The notes: generated by a model not told the origin, from the sequence alone. A stretch of 64,000 nucleotides of DNA from Rhyacophila brunnea (GCA_022495005.1 JAGYXB010000283.1:233501-297500), one strand, 5' to 3'. Positions 44,136 to 55,590 are shown, numbered from the stretch's first letter. A program made the numbers and translations.

Positions 44136-47070
44136 TTAGAATCTTATACAATTGCATTGATTGTTAATACAAGTATATCCAATCGCATTGGAATAACGAC
44201 AGTACAATTTACATTTCCAGGCTCGGTAAAGGGTACAGTACACCCCAGGAGGCGGCGGTGGTGGAGGAGGAGGAGGTGGTGGTGGTGGCGGCGGTGGCGG
44301 TGGAGGAGGTGGTGGTGGAGGTGGAGGTGGAGGTGGAGGTGGAGGTGGAGGTGGAGGAGGTGGTGGCGGCGGTGGTGGAGGAGGAGGTGGTGGCGGCGGT
44401 GGTGAGGTGAGGTGGAGGAGGGGCAGTGTGGTGGTGAGTGGTGGCGGTGGCGGTGGTGGAGGGAGGAGGAGGGTGGTGGTGGCGGTGGTGGAGGAGGAGG
44501 AGGGAGGGAGGAGGAGGTGGTGGCGAGGTGGTGGAGGAGGAGGTGGCGGCGGTGGTGGGAGGAGGAGGTGGTGGTGGTGGAGGAGGAGGGAGGTGGTGGA
44601 GGAAGGTGGTGGTGGTGGTGGCGGCGGTGGTGGTGGTGGAGGGAGGAGGAGGTGTGAGTGGCAGCGGTGGTGGAGGAGGGAGGTGGCGGTGGTGGTGGCA
44701 GCAGTGGCCAGTGGCAGGAGTGAGGTGAGGTGGAGGAAGGAGGTGGCAGCAGTGGTGGAGGAGGAGAGTGGCGGCAGTGTGAGGTGGGAGGAGGAGGTGG
44801 AGGTGAGCTGGCGGCGGTGGTGGAGGTGGCAGCAGTGGTGGGAGGAGGAAGTGTAAGTGGTGTAGCAGGTGGTGGAGGAGGAGGTGGTGTGGTGAGCAGT
44901 GAGGGTGGAGGAGGGAGGAGGAGGTGGTGGCAGCAGTGTGGTGGAGGGAGGTGAGTGGCAGCGGTGGTGGAGGGGAGAGGAGGTGGCAGCAGTGGTGGCC
45001 CGGTGGTGGCGGCAGTGGCGGCAGTGAGGTGAGTAGTGGAGGAGGAGGAGGTGAAGTGGCAGCAGTGGTGGAGGTGGTGGTGGAGGTGGTGGTGGAGGCG
45101 GTGGTGGAGGTGGTGGTGGAGGAGGTGGTGGCAGGGGCAAGGTGGGCGGGAGGGAGGTGGTGAGGTGGTGGGAGGAGGAGGGTGGTGGCAGCGGCGGTGG
45201 AGGTGGTGGTGGAGGAGGAGGAGGTGGTGGCGGTGGAGGTGGTGGAGGTGGTGGTGGTGGAGGAGGAGGTGGTGGAGGTGGCGGCGGCGGCGGTGGAGGT
45301 GGTGGTGGAGGAGGAGGAGGTGGTGGCGGCGGTGGCGGCGGTGGCCTCTGTCTTGGTTGTCGTTTTAGCTCCGGTATTTGGTCTCGTTTCAATTCTTCTC
45401 CTCGTTCCAATTTATCTGAGGATAACAACAATCATATTTTTAAAGACGACCTATTCCTAAAACTTACATCTCATTTGGATGTGTTAAATAATTAAAGAAT
45501 TTAAGACGACAGTTACAATTTTTATTTGATCACTTATGTTTAATTGTAACTTGTATGTACCTACATATTTTATAACACCATAATGACATAATATACATTT
45601 TTTTAAATTGAGTCTTTAGATTTAATACTCAAAATTCGTCATGAGCATAAGTAAGTTTTAAATATTTATGTTTATGTATTTAACAAAAATTTGACTTGTT
45701 ATAACGACAAAATATGTAGTAAAGGTACCTATTTATAATTACATTTTTTGTTTATTTTATTAATAATATGTTATTTACTTGTGTGGTGATATTACATTAT
45801 AGTAATTATCTATAACATATATTTTCCGGTATGAGGAGTGCCTATTTATTTAAATTCAATTGTGTACTTAAGATCATAACCAAGACTCATTAGAGTATCG
45901 CTTATCTTAGAAATAGTCGCGATGAAAAGTCGAACGAATATTAAAAATATGATTGACTTATAAATAAATCACTTGATTACATAAAAATATTAACCATTAA
46001 AATAGATTGAGAAGTTTAAAAAAATGTATTTACTCTTGTAATTTATTATTTATATTTGTAGTCAAAACGCAAATATTTTACTTTTTATTTAAGGAGTTAT
46101 TTTATAAATTAATTGAAAAATGAAGGTGGATTGAAATTTCAGATGACTTGTTCAGCTTAAAACAGACTTCTTCGTAATTTCAAAAATATTTAATCCGATC
46201 ACGAAATCAAATTCAATGTATTTCTATAAATCAGCAGTTACCTATTATATTATTAGTATTATATTATTATTAATATAATAATAATATACATAGTTTAAAG
46301 GTCCAATAATGTAATACTATCTAGATACTTAGGTAATTATGTACTTTTTATATAAACTATGAATGTTTTAAATAAATTTTATAGCTATATTTATTGATAG
46401 ATACTTCTGTTATTTTGCTATACTATGTTTTAACGAACACAGGTATTAACACCGGCATTAAATACTATAAAATACCGGTAATGACATTTTCATTCGGTAT
46501 TGCAAACCCTATCCTACAGGCACTTTTGGACACTGATATAATATATCGTCACCTCAATACTACAACTAGTTAACTCTGATTTGGTAATTGTTGGAAAAAT
46601 GAAATTTTAACGTTATTTTTTATTGACATACATCTACGCTATAATAATTATTTAAAATATTGTGCTTGTCTAATAATTATATAACAATTAAATAATGTTA
46701 AATTGTGTGAAAAAATATTATAAATATAATATTTTATTTATTTAATACATTCATGGTTTTAAAATTATCTAATATTTTCAAACACAAAATTAATACAGTT
46801 CCCATTAACTTCTGACTAACCTAGTTCTATCCTTTTGTATAGAAGGAAATGTAGAATCATATTCAATAGCTATCTCAAAACAGTGAAATCAAGTTATCTA
46901 GTTGTAGGTAGTATTGAGGAGACGATATAAAAATATCTTGTATTTAGTAATGAAAATATTGTGAAAAATGAAATAAATTTTAAATTACCATTTCTTTGTC
47001 CATAATAATTGTCTTGAGCAAATGAAAATGCTAAAAGAAGGGCAAACACTGCAAAGTAACAAAACTTCAT
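44136..47070 (-). CDS. secreted proline-tract protein with C-terminal six-cysteine defensin-like domain (two exons)
   Basis: Predicted coding parts 47070-46989 and 45415-44136, giving 453 residues. Residues 1-18 (MKFCYFAVFALLLAFSFA) are a typical signal peptide with cleavage before Gln19, so the product should enter the secretory pathway. Exon 1 ends AATG/gtaatt and exon 2 follows ttgttgttatcctcag; joining gives codon GAT and keeps the frame. Lys37-Arg38 and Lys45-Arg46 are possible convertase sites. From residue 52 a proline tract of about 365 residues includes Ser/Leu/His/Thr-rich stretches. The C-terminus has Cys421, 429, 433, 443, 448 and 450, spaced C-x7-C-x3-C-x9-C-x4-C-x-C with Gly440 before the fourth, close to the arthropod CS-alpha-beta defensin pattern. 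TATA box and AATAAA fit. Antimicrobial function is inference; a structural or salivary protein is also possible. Not matched to any named family. Confidence 0.7.
44250..45348. repeat. 1.1-kb GGN/CCN trinucleotide microsatellite
   Basis: Almost pure G-rich on the plus strand (GGTGGAGGCGG-type units with AGT and CAG interruptions), C-rich on the minus strand. Long G runs on the plus strand could form G-quadruplexes. No stop codon occurs in several frames, so long glycine-, arginine/tryptophan- and valine/glutamate-rich frames on the plus strand are shadows. The minus strand proline frame is the one joined to real coding sequence on both sides. Confidence 0.95.
45416..46988 (-). other. intron 1 of the secreted-protein gene
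   Basis: GT at 46988-46987 (GTAATT) and AG at 45417-45416 after a T-rich tract. Very AT-rich and without recognisable repeats. Phase 1, as the first base of the split codon ends exon 1. Confidence 0.65.
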
Positions 47071-47106
47071 TTTAGTTTTGTCCTGAACCACTAATATTAG
47101 GGTATA

Positions 47107-47138
47107 TATCAAGGATCGGATTTTGATTGTCTTATATA
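47107..47138 (-). promoter_or_regulatory. core promoter of the secreted-protein gene
   Basis: TATATAAG on the minus strand (47138-47131) is about 68 bases before the ATG at 47070, which places transcription start near 47108 and gives a short leader of about 35-40 bases. A GATA-type word (ATGATAAC) lies further upstream near 47190. No clear NF-kappaB-type site was seen. Confidence 0.5.
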
Positions 47139-47299
47139 CATTTTCCTAAATACACAAACAACTTTATTACAAAAACAACAACACTCTGTTATCATTCATT
47201 ACAGTCATAGCCCCAAATAATTAGAAGCTTGTATTTATTATTTAAAAATAAAACTCTTGCTTTATCTTACAGGGTAGTTCTAATAATACAAAATAAAAT

Positions 47300-47566
47300 A
47301 ATTTTTCAATTCAATTTATTTATTTTTAACATATTGTGGAAATTACAAATTATAAGTTTAAGACGTTCACAGCATGACATTAATAATCAAAGAAATATAA
47401 AACTGTATTACATAAAAAAAGAGATAGATAAGTATAGAGATATAGATATTAAATAGTAGAAATGTGTACATGCAAAAAATATAAATTAGATAAGTACAAG
47501 GAAGTACACCGGATGAGTTAAACAGATCCTATTTGAAGAATTTATAAAACAACGTCCACCTATACT
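47300..47566 (-). repeat. family H retrotransposon 3' end, copy 3
   Basis: The last ORF2 codons (CTTATAAA-type end, GGTGGACGTTGTTTTATAAA on minus), the untranslated TGTACTTCCTTGTACTTATC block and an AAATAAATTGAATTGAA tail match the end of copy 2. It stops abruptly at 47566 against an RTE relic. Confidence 0.65.
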
Positions 47567-49000
47567 GTAAACAACTGTACAGAGGTTCGGAGTCACGAAC
47601 GGAGTCAGAAAGGGCTGTGTCCTTGCTCCGTTTCTCTTCATCATCCTCTTTGACTTTATACTACGAAAGTCAATACCACTTGACCGATGAAGCCATGAGA
47701 TACGCAAATGATGTTGTCCTATTTGACTAACTCAATTGAAGGCATTCCAGAGATAATCTAAAGGCTACAATCAAACAGGTCTCGCGTTAGTTTGAAAATG
47801 AACACAAAGAAAACCAACGTTTCAACGGTTTCAGCTGATCTACATTACCTTCTAATTAGCGACGGACAAAACATCAAGAGCGTTAATAGCTTCAAAAACC
47901 TGGGGTACACATCACGGGAGTTGAAATTTTACGAAAAGAGCTCGCTATCCGAATGGGAATGATGTGAGCAATTTTAAACTCGATGCGGAGTGTCTGGTCT
48001 TACGATTGTACTCGGTCAAAATCAAATGCCGTCTATTCTACGCTTGCAATCTGACGGTGCTGCTTTACGGTAGCAAATAATGATGACGTGCGAAGTGTCA
48101 AAGCAACTGTTTATAACTTAATTTTGAGACACGATATTTGCGGCGGATAGCTTTAGAAGTAAAAAGGAAACAAAATAGCAGAACAAGCAGCCTTCATCAC
48201 GGTGAGTGTGAAGAGGCGACGCTGTACCTATGCTTGGCTATGTGATACAGACCATGAGAATTCCAACGTATACAAAGATTCGGGTGCGTGGTGGTATAAC
48301 TTTAGGAGTACGGAGAAGACAATAGAACTAACCAAGCAGTCTCTCATTACGTTGAGAGTGAAGAGGCGACGTTGGACCTGGCTCAGCCACGTGCTGAGTA
48401 TGCTAAAAGGTAACCTCAATCTACCTTGCTTGTTCTTCAAGCCAACTGTATTCCGGCATCCTGGAAGGCCAATAAATACCATGTATAGAGTATATACTGC
48501 GGATACTACGGGATGCTGCCATGACTAGTGAATCCAACCACGAGCCAAAATCTTGATCCTGGGATTTCGGGATTACGATTTGACGATCCCGGGATTCCGG
48601 GAATAAAAACAATATAAGTTCAATTAAAAGTAAAAAAAATGACAAATGCATTAAAAAACATGGTGGAACCACTTTGTTAAAAGTGCGAAGCATTGTTTTT
48701 TCATTGGTAATAAATCAAACTTCATTCAAACTCAGTTTATTTCTAATGTATTTGTATGTTATTAAAAGTATTTTATCTGATATATTTTCGTTTTTATTTT
48801 ATTTTCCATAAAAATTGATTGAAAAAATAATCCCGGGATTCATAGGTATTGAAAATAGTTCGGGAGCCCGGGATTGGAATCCCTAGGCATGACCTAGAAC
48901 CACGCAAGAAGACTGGCTAGCAACAAGGATTCTTGGTGGCGCCGTATGGCGTCTTAAGCTCCAGTTATGGGGTGGGCATGGCCGAAGAAGAAGAAAAAGT
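47567..49000 (+). pseudogene. RTE-type reverse transcriptase relic, interrupted by a MITE
   Basis: Pieces in order: GVRSGVRKGCVLAPFLFIIL (the QG/VRQGC finger-palm region), RYANDVVLF (the YADD catalytic box, here with Asn for the first Asp), SLKMNTKKTN region, CRLFYACNLTVLLYGS, and LRVKRRRWTWLSHVLSMLKG. After a MITE at 48536-48890 come the last bases and a GGGCATGGCCGAAGAAGAAG tail. Many stops. The catalytic substitution and shifts show an old, dead copy. It is the only sequence here keeping part of an RTE catalytic core. Confidence 0.75.
48536..48890. mobile_element. MITE with CCCGGGATT words inside the RTE relic
   Basis: The flanks CATGACTAG (ending about 48534) and CATGACCTAG (from about 48890) look like a duplicated target. 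Ends are inverted relatives (GAATCCAACC / GGATTGGAATCCCTAG). The interior repeats ATCCTGGGATTTCGGGATT, GATCCCGGGATTCCGGGA and TAATCCCGGGATTC. Non-coding, hAT-like by target length. Confidence 0.5.
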
Positions 49001-49368
49001 TTATTGATTAGAATTTAATATTATGGCTGCCTCAAAAATAATAAGACCTAAACCAAAATACGAGACGATATTTTGAGCTCGCAGTGTATGCGTATTTACG
49101 ATGCTATTACACATTACACAATTAGCGCACTATCAAAATTAGGTGGATAAAAAGTAATTTATGTTTAAATTTATAATATTGTTAGACGAAACCGGTCTTG
49201 GATTTGTATTACATGTGGAAAGAATTAGTAAAAATAATACTATTAGGTAATTCGAATTTTCATGGCTGTAGTTCTAATTAATGTGATAGTAAAAATGCAT
49301 TCAGCCACCGTTGAACAAATATTATTTATTTTACTTGATAACAATATTATATTAACTACCTTGTGGGT

Positions 49369-50495
49369 CAGGGTTGGCGAACCTTTTTAGGTGGACGTGC
49401 CAACATTTCCCAAAATACTGACGTGCTTTTTCTGAGTACTTTTTGCTGAGTACTTTTTCATAGAGAAAAAAATGTTTTTAGGAACTCCATTAATAAAATG
49501 TAAAAATTATAATTGAGTTCTATTTTTCACGGTGTTTCTAGCCGAAGGCATAAGTATCATTTATTCTTTGAATGTTTTTTTTACTTTTTTTTACTTTAGA
49601 AAATTTTTCAAAGAGATCGTGGGAGCATTTTAACCACGCTTCTTTCATGCTTGCCCGTCGCCTGATGAGGTCAGTGTAATAATATTACGTGTGATGCATA
49701 AAGCGTCAGGACCTACCTATACAATTAAACGCATTGCTTATTCTTGAAAAGTATCTGCATGCTATTTTTTCTACTACAAATCGATGTGACATTTATGCAT
49801 GCATTTAGTTTTTTTTTCCATTTTCGCATAGATTGGTAAAAATAATATTAAAAACGGACGAAAATACGCATGGCCATGACATCATTATGATTTAATGTTA
49901 AGTATATATTATATTTATTTGTAAAACTTTTTTGTAAAACATTTTTTTGATTTTGATAGGTACTTAAGTACTTATATGTATTTTTACAACGTTTTTATTT
50001 GTTCGTATTCTTATTTGTCCGGTGGTTATTTATCTAGTACAAATCTTGCAATCGATTTTTAACTAACTTCCCTACTAGCTAGACATTTGAAACTTTTAAA
50101 ATATATCAGAACACAACACATACAAGATTTTAATACTTTTAGCCATCTTTAAGTAGAATTGAATTCATTTTCAATTAATTCTGTTTTGTATGAACAGTTA
50201 TTTCGGAAGAAATCCGTAATCCAAGCCACTATTATTGGTTGCTAAGTGGGTGGTCCTAGCAACTAACTTATTAATATATACGTGGGTTACTATGGAAATC
50301 AAAATGACATTTCAGTATTCTATATTTGTTTGTTTTTTATTTACTTTATATCAAGTACAAGTTTGAGCATATTGAGCATAAAAATTTAAAAACGTATATA
50401 AAAAGTTATTTTTATCTTGTTATTATTTCTCTTCAAAATAAAACATTCGCGTACCATGCAAAATCATCACGCGTGCCACTGGTTCGCCATCACTG
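49369..50495. mobile_element. hAT MITE with a family F copy inside
   Basis: Left end CAGGGTTGGCGAACCTTTTT, right end inverted (GTGCCACTGGTTCGCCATCACTG, 50473-50495), typical of hAT elements. Flanking 8-mers TTGTGGGT and TACTAGGT agree at 5 of 8 positions, so the target duplication is decayed. Family F copy 6 lies inside at 49985-50430. Confidence 0.65.
49985..50430 (+). mobile_element. family F MITE, copy 6
   Basis: TACAACGTTTTTATTTG start, GTTGCTAAG...CCTAGCAACT centre, GTTACTATGGAAATC, and an AAAAACGTATATAAA end (right terminal base pair damaged). Frames at 50326-50641 overlap its end and are not genes. Confidence 0.7.
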
Positions 50496-50708
50496 TACTA
50501 GGTGGAGAGTCCATACATATATATACACACAACAAACATAGTATAAGTACATTAAAATGTAGGTCCTCGTTAGCAAAGCTTTCTAGGTTTCTCAGACATA
50601 ACTTAGAAATATTTTACTCGCTTTATTTAATTTTGAAATAAAGTTTATTTATTAACTTATAGTATTGATGCCACGTTACTGATACAGTTTTTAAATATTA
50701 GTACATAT

Positions 50709-51659
50709 CAGTGGCGAGGGTGGAGGTAGGCTGTTAAGATCCAATATTAATAGTGCACACTAAACTTTGTCAGTCATACGTATTTGTATTCATTGGAATA
50801 CGACTACAATAATATGATTCGATAGATTCGGTAGGGGAACAACTCATAATTTAAAGGTATTGAGTTAAGAATGCCATTCGATGTAGAAAAGTTTTTTCTT
50901 TATAATCTAGCAAAAACAATAGTCAAAAATGTCTTCAATGCGTCATAAATCGAATAATCCTTTCTGAGATTAATTAGTGATCCCGTTATATAATCAAATT
51001 TATTGGTTAATTCCTTATTGAAATGTATAATTTCATTGTACATTGATGAATTCCACTAAATTAAATATAAAAAACATACACTTTCAACGAAATCAAGGCT
51101 TTAAAATTGAAATGAGAATTACTGCAAAAAATTCAATCGCTATTATCTTGGAACAAGGTTTTATGAGTTGTTCCCCTATTGAACATACAGAAGGTGTTGG
51201 TTAGTTTTTAAAATTCAATTAAACGCTACGAAAACCATGTCATTAAAGATAATATAATAGCCAAAAAATACACGTCTATTTATAAAATATGTAAAATTAT
51301 GCAATTGAATCATACACATAACTTTGGATATCTATTAAAGTTGGTTGAGGCAGGGATTAATGAATTAAAAAAAAAAATAGCCATAAATAATATGACGTGT
51401 AATATGCGTTCTTAATCCAACGAAAACATATAAGTATGAATGAAAAAGTGTGCACAATTTTGTCGTATAGCCCAAAGTATACCAACACTATTATGGTTTG
51501 GTTTAGGCAGGGCTTAATTGATTTTTAAAACTAACCAATACCATCTGTAAATAGTTGTTTTGTAGTATTAGTTCAATAAAAACAAATAAGTATGACTAAC
51601 AAAGTTTAACGTGCATTTTATGGCGGATCTTAACAGCCTACCTTCACCCTTCGCTACTG
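50709..51659. mobile_element. hAT-like MITE, family N, copy 2 (complete)
   Basis: Left end CAGTGGCGAGGGTGGAGGTA, right end inverted (GGCTGTTAAGATC-type arms about 80 bp long). The 8-mers GTACATAT (50701-50708) and GTACATAA (51660-51667) flank it, a 7/8 target duplication. It has no TTAGG-like insert where copy 1 does. No transposase. Confidence 0.8.
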
Positions 51660-51667
51660 GTACATAA

Positions 51668-52047
51668 TATAAACACATGTAGCATTCTATTGCACATTTC
51701 TTGCCATTTGACGTAGATCTGTGCTTTGTCTAATGTTTATCTATAGCCTTTTCAATTCATTTCAGATTTAAGGTTACTGAAGTAGATTTGCAATACATAA
51801 TATATATTATATACATATTTGTTAAAGTTGATCTAGTCTATATTTTTGTCCACAAATGGAAGTTCAAAAAGGAAATAACACGATGGAAAGTTTAGATAAA
51901 CCCTTTTTTATTCGACGAAATTTCATCATCTCAATTTTATTTCCGGAGCTCGACTTTCCTGAAGTATACTCCACTTTTATATAGCAATATGGTGCAGTAA
52001 GGAGTACCAAGTGGAGTTTCAGTACATGACGAAGTGTAGCGATTAAG
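51668..52047. other. unassigned DNA
   Basis: No gene or repeat recognised. Confidence 0.35.
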
Positions 52048-55000
52048 GGGCCGTATGTATGAGATTCCCAAATTCTTTATAAGCTATCCGATTTTCCACC
52101 ATATAGTATATAGCACTGTTTGTGACGTAAGTAATCTGACGTCACACGTCATTCAAAATGGCTGCTTTAGATGTCATTTTAATAATGCATTCATTACAAC
52201 AAACGTTTGCATGCGGCCCTCGTTCATTTTGTAGACTCTGTAAAATATTTGCGAACTTTGAAAACAGTTTCTAGTCGTGCTGTTTATTCATTTCATTCAT
52301 TCATTTATTTATTCCGTTTTGACATCTCATAATAGAAGTGATTGAAGTGAAGTTAGTCATAATAAAACTGTATGTATTGCCACCAAATAGAAATGTTTAC
52401 AGGGAATACTCTATCCTTTCGTACAGTAGAATTATAAAATAAATGTGATAAAATAACTGACAAATTATTTAAAGTTCATAATAATTAATTATTCATTTAT
52501 AATTATTAAATTTATATGGTACCGTTCGCACACTTTCAGACACATTTACAATTTCAAAATTTTAAATTAATGATCGGGGAATGAAATTTTATAAGTTTGC
52601 CATTATATGGACGCCATGGCACATTATGACGTTTTTTTTTTTTTCCTAGATGCCTTCATGGATACCTCGCATTTACTATCGAGGTTTCTTAAGGACTTTG
52701 GCACGCAAACTACTCTACTTGATGCTAGTCAAATGAAAATTGTGCCGGCTGAGAGAATATGCCTTATTGAAAACTGTTCTTCTACCCGCATCGGGTATTG
52801 CTAATTTAAATTCGGCCAGGGCCTATGAAACCGCCTTGCAAAAACCCTGGAAAATTCTTAGTAGCGCAAGGCGGAGGTGATTCTGATGAATATTTTGTCG
52901 TATTCATTGGGAACTGAGGACTGCGATTTGTAGTCGAGTTTTTTTTTTTTTTTCCCCGTGGTAAAAGAAATGTCGCATAGGACTGATATTTTGAGCATAT
53001 ACTTATCCTATCTTATATGATTGCAGTCACTGGATCTGAAAGGCATGAATCGTCTTTACATGTCACCATGTATTATTTTTATTCTTTTTATTACATCGAT
53101 ACAGAAATTAAAAAGTGCATCTCTTCCGGCCTCGTTTGCCATGGTCCCCGGAAGGTCTCGAATGTCCGCATTTGCCATCTGTAATAAAAAGTTCAGGTTG
53201 TGCCGCTCCTTGCTAAAGATTTGACAATCTAGGAGTAAATGTAGGACGTCCTGGTCGCTTCCGTCGTCGCATGGACACTTTCCATCAGATGTTATTTTAA
53301 ACCGGTGCAGGTATGCCCGCATGACTCCGTGACCTGTAAGAATCTGAGTCATCTCAAAACACAGCCCCTTATGCACCCTGACGTCTCGTGCTGCTAAAAT
53401 TGAAGGTAAAACTTTCGGGTCAACTCCCCTGTCGATGAGTTTATGTATCGTGAGTTCCATTCGTTTTTCACCATATCTGAAATTGTAATTTTCGCGTAGC
53501 TCAGAGGAAATTTGTCATAAGCTATCGCGGTCTTGGGTTCAGAGGCACCATGCCGAGCCAATTTGTCAGCTCTTTCATTTCCTTCTATCCCGGTGTGTCC
53601 CCTTATCCACTTGAAGTGCACCTCGGGGTGGCGCCGTCTCAGTAGAGCGGACTCGCTGTGAATAGAAAAGACAATCGGATTAGTAGACAAGGGATCTCCA
53701 ATTGCTTGGATTGAGCTTTTGGAGTCCGAATAAATACAAATACTATGGTTTTCGGTGATCTTACGTTGGATTGGATCTGAGCCTGCCCACTCCAGAGCGC
53801 AATGGATGGCATAGAGTTCTGCCTGCATTACCGTACAATAGCTGGCAAGGCGGTACTTACGAGCCGCTATCTCACCGCCATTAATGTATGCCACAAACCC
53901 TGCACCAGTACCGCCATCAATTTTGCTCCCATCCGTGAAAATCGGCATGTTATTGCATTCGTTGCTTTCCAACGTTGCAGGATAAGAAACCACTTCAGAA
54001 AATAGTCTAGCCGGGTGTGACAGCCTTCTATAGTCCACCGGTTTTTCGTAAAGCCTGTCATCAGGCAGAAAACCTGGGAGGCCCTCCTCGCCCTTTTTTG
54101 CTCTGTAAATGAGAGCGATTTGTTTTAAACGTAAATCTAGAGGCATAAGTCCTGCTAGAGCTTGCGTTGAACTGAGCGAAGCCGTTCGGTAAGCTCTGCA
54201 TATTCGTATCGCTAGTGCTCGCTGAACCGTATTGAGTTTTTTTGCTATGTTTTTCCGTTTGGCAGCTTCATGCCATATGCTGGCCGCATACGTGATCATA
54301 GGCTCAATAGCACAAGTGTAGAGAATTCGAAGAGCTTCAGACACCCCATGTGGGTTTGGCCATTCTTGCTAGTTTGAGCGAAGTCACCGCTGCTCTTTTG
54401 CAGATGCTGTCCGCGTGCTTTGACCAATTTAGTTTGTCATCGATTACTACCCCCAAAAGTTTAAAATCCCTAGAAAAAGATAGAGGTTGCCCATTCATCA
54501 CTAGCGAAGGCGGAGAGACGCGCCTCCTAGTAAAGAATAAGGCCTTCGTTTTCTCCGCGGAGAAAGACAGTTTGACCTTCCTTCCCCAAGCCTCGATGCT
54601 CTCCAGCACGCTGTTAGTCATGGTTTCTAGAGAACCAAGTTCTTTGGATTCCATAATCAGCAATACATCATCAGCAAAGGCCTGTGCGTGTACACTTTCA
54701 GGAAACGGCATAGAGAGAAGATCGTCGAGAACTATGTTCCACAGTACAGGGCCGCAAGACGAACCTTGTATGCATCCCTTTGATGTCTCTTTGGTAGCAG
54801 ATGCTCCAGCATATTCGACGAAGACTTCTCGGTCGGATAGATAGTTTTTGATGAGCCTGAAAATGTTAGCGGGACAATTTTTAGATTTCAACTGTTGAAG
54901 AAGATATGGCTACCATGCGTTTTCAAACGCGCCTTTGATATCAAGAGATACCGCCACTACGAGCTGACCATCGCGGTTAGCCCCCCTGATTCTATCAATT

Positions 55001-55370
55001 GCTGCATGAAGCGCGTCTTCAGTACTCTTTTGAGGGGTGAAACCGTACTGGTATTCGCTGAGCAGATGTTTAGTCTGAAGTTTCCAGGAAACTCGATTAA
55101 TAAATAATTTTTCGAGTACTTTACCGAACACGGGCAGCAATCCGATGGGCCGATATGACGAGACGTTAGCGTAGTCGTCCTTTCCCGGCTTGGGAATGAC
55201 CACCACTCTAGTTACCTTCCAGATTTTTGGAAAATGACCAATTCGCAAACAAGCATTATAAATAGCGACACATCGTGACGTCGCTAACCAACGGATTACA
55301 TTTACACTCATGCATACAAATGAGTAGTATTTAGCCTATACAGTATTTGGGAATCTCATGCATACGACCC
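52048..55370. mobile_element. 3.3-kb unit with 26-bp inverted ends containing a retroelement relic
   Basis: GGGCCGTATGTATGAGATTC (52048 on, 26 bp to CCCAAAT) is inverted at 55345-55370 with two differences. TAAG flanks both sides (52044-52047 and 55371-55374), a possible 4-bp target duplication. From the left: 560 bp of non-coding DNA, two poly-T runs (52632-52644 and 52939-52953), and an R1-like reverse transcriptase gene on the minus strand reaching almost to the right end. Most simply, a retroelement fell into a MITE. Confidence 0.55.
53056..55311 (-). pseudogene. R1/I-group non-LTR retrotransposon ORF2: reverse transcriptase and RNase H
   Basis: Target-primed retrotransposition enzyme, N-terminal endonuclease missing. 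In order: KPGKDDYANVSSYRPIGLLP and KVLEKLF (fingers), VAVSLDIKGAFENAW (motif A), KGCIQGSSCGPVLWNIVLDD (motif B), AFADDVLLI (catalytic ADD, intact), LGVVIDDKLNW (motif E region), YAASIWHEAA, RNase H (IFTDGSKIDGGTGAGF, EL..I..AL, IYSDSKSSIQAI, FKWIRGHTGIEGNERADKLA), and a C-terminal zinc knuckle-type CPCDDGSDQDVLHLLLDC. Three lesions: TAG at 54910-54912, just after the motif A tryptophan; a frameshift near 54340 (KPTWG/VSEALRILYT); another near 53398-53410. RNase H catalytic residues D, E, D and D appear present. 5' truncated at about 55311; poly-A side towards 52939. Confidence 0.9.
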
Positions 55371-55590
55371 TAAGAATTTAGAACGATTCAGTGCAGTTTT
55401 GCTAACTGTAGTCGATAAAAATATTCCAGACGGTGTACGCTATTTGGCGGGAAAAACGCTAGATTTTCTGAAAATAAAATTGCAAATAAATTTACTTATT
55501 CTATCTACCAAGAGCGACGTAAATACCATTCCTTCATTCCGATAATCTTCAAACTGATGGAGCATACCTAAGCACATACACATATTACAT

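Noticed and set aside
44082..45495. Several glycine-, arginine/tryptophan- and valine-rich plus-strand open frames of 70-150 codons
   Set aside because: They are shadows of the GGN microsatellite, which lacks stops in several frames; none continues into plausible coding sequence or splice sites on the plus strand.
52043..55375. piggyBac element, because TTAA and GGG/CCC occur at the left end
   Set aside because: The right side has CTAAG rather than TTAA, and there is no piggyBac transposase; a TAAG duplication fits better.
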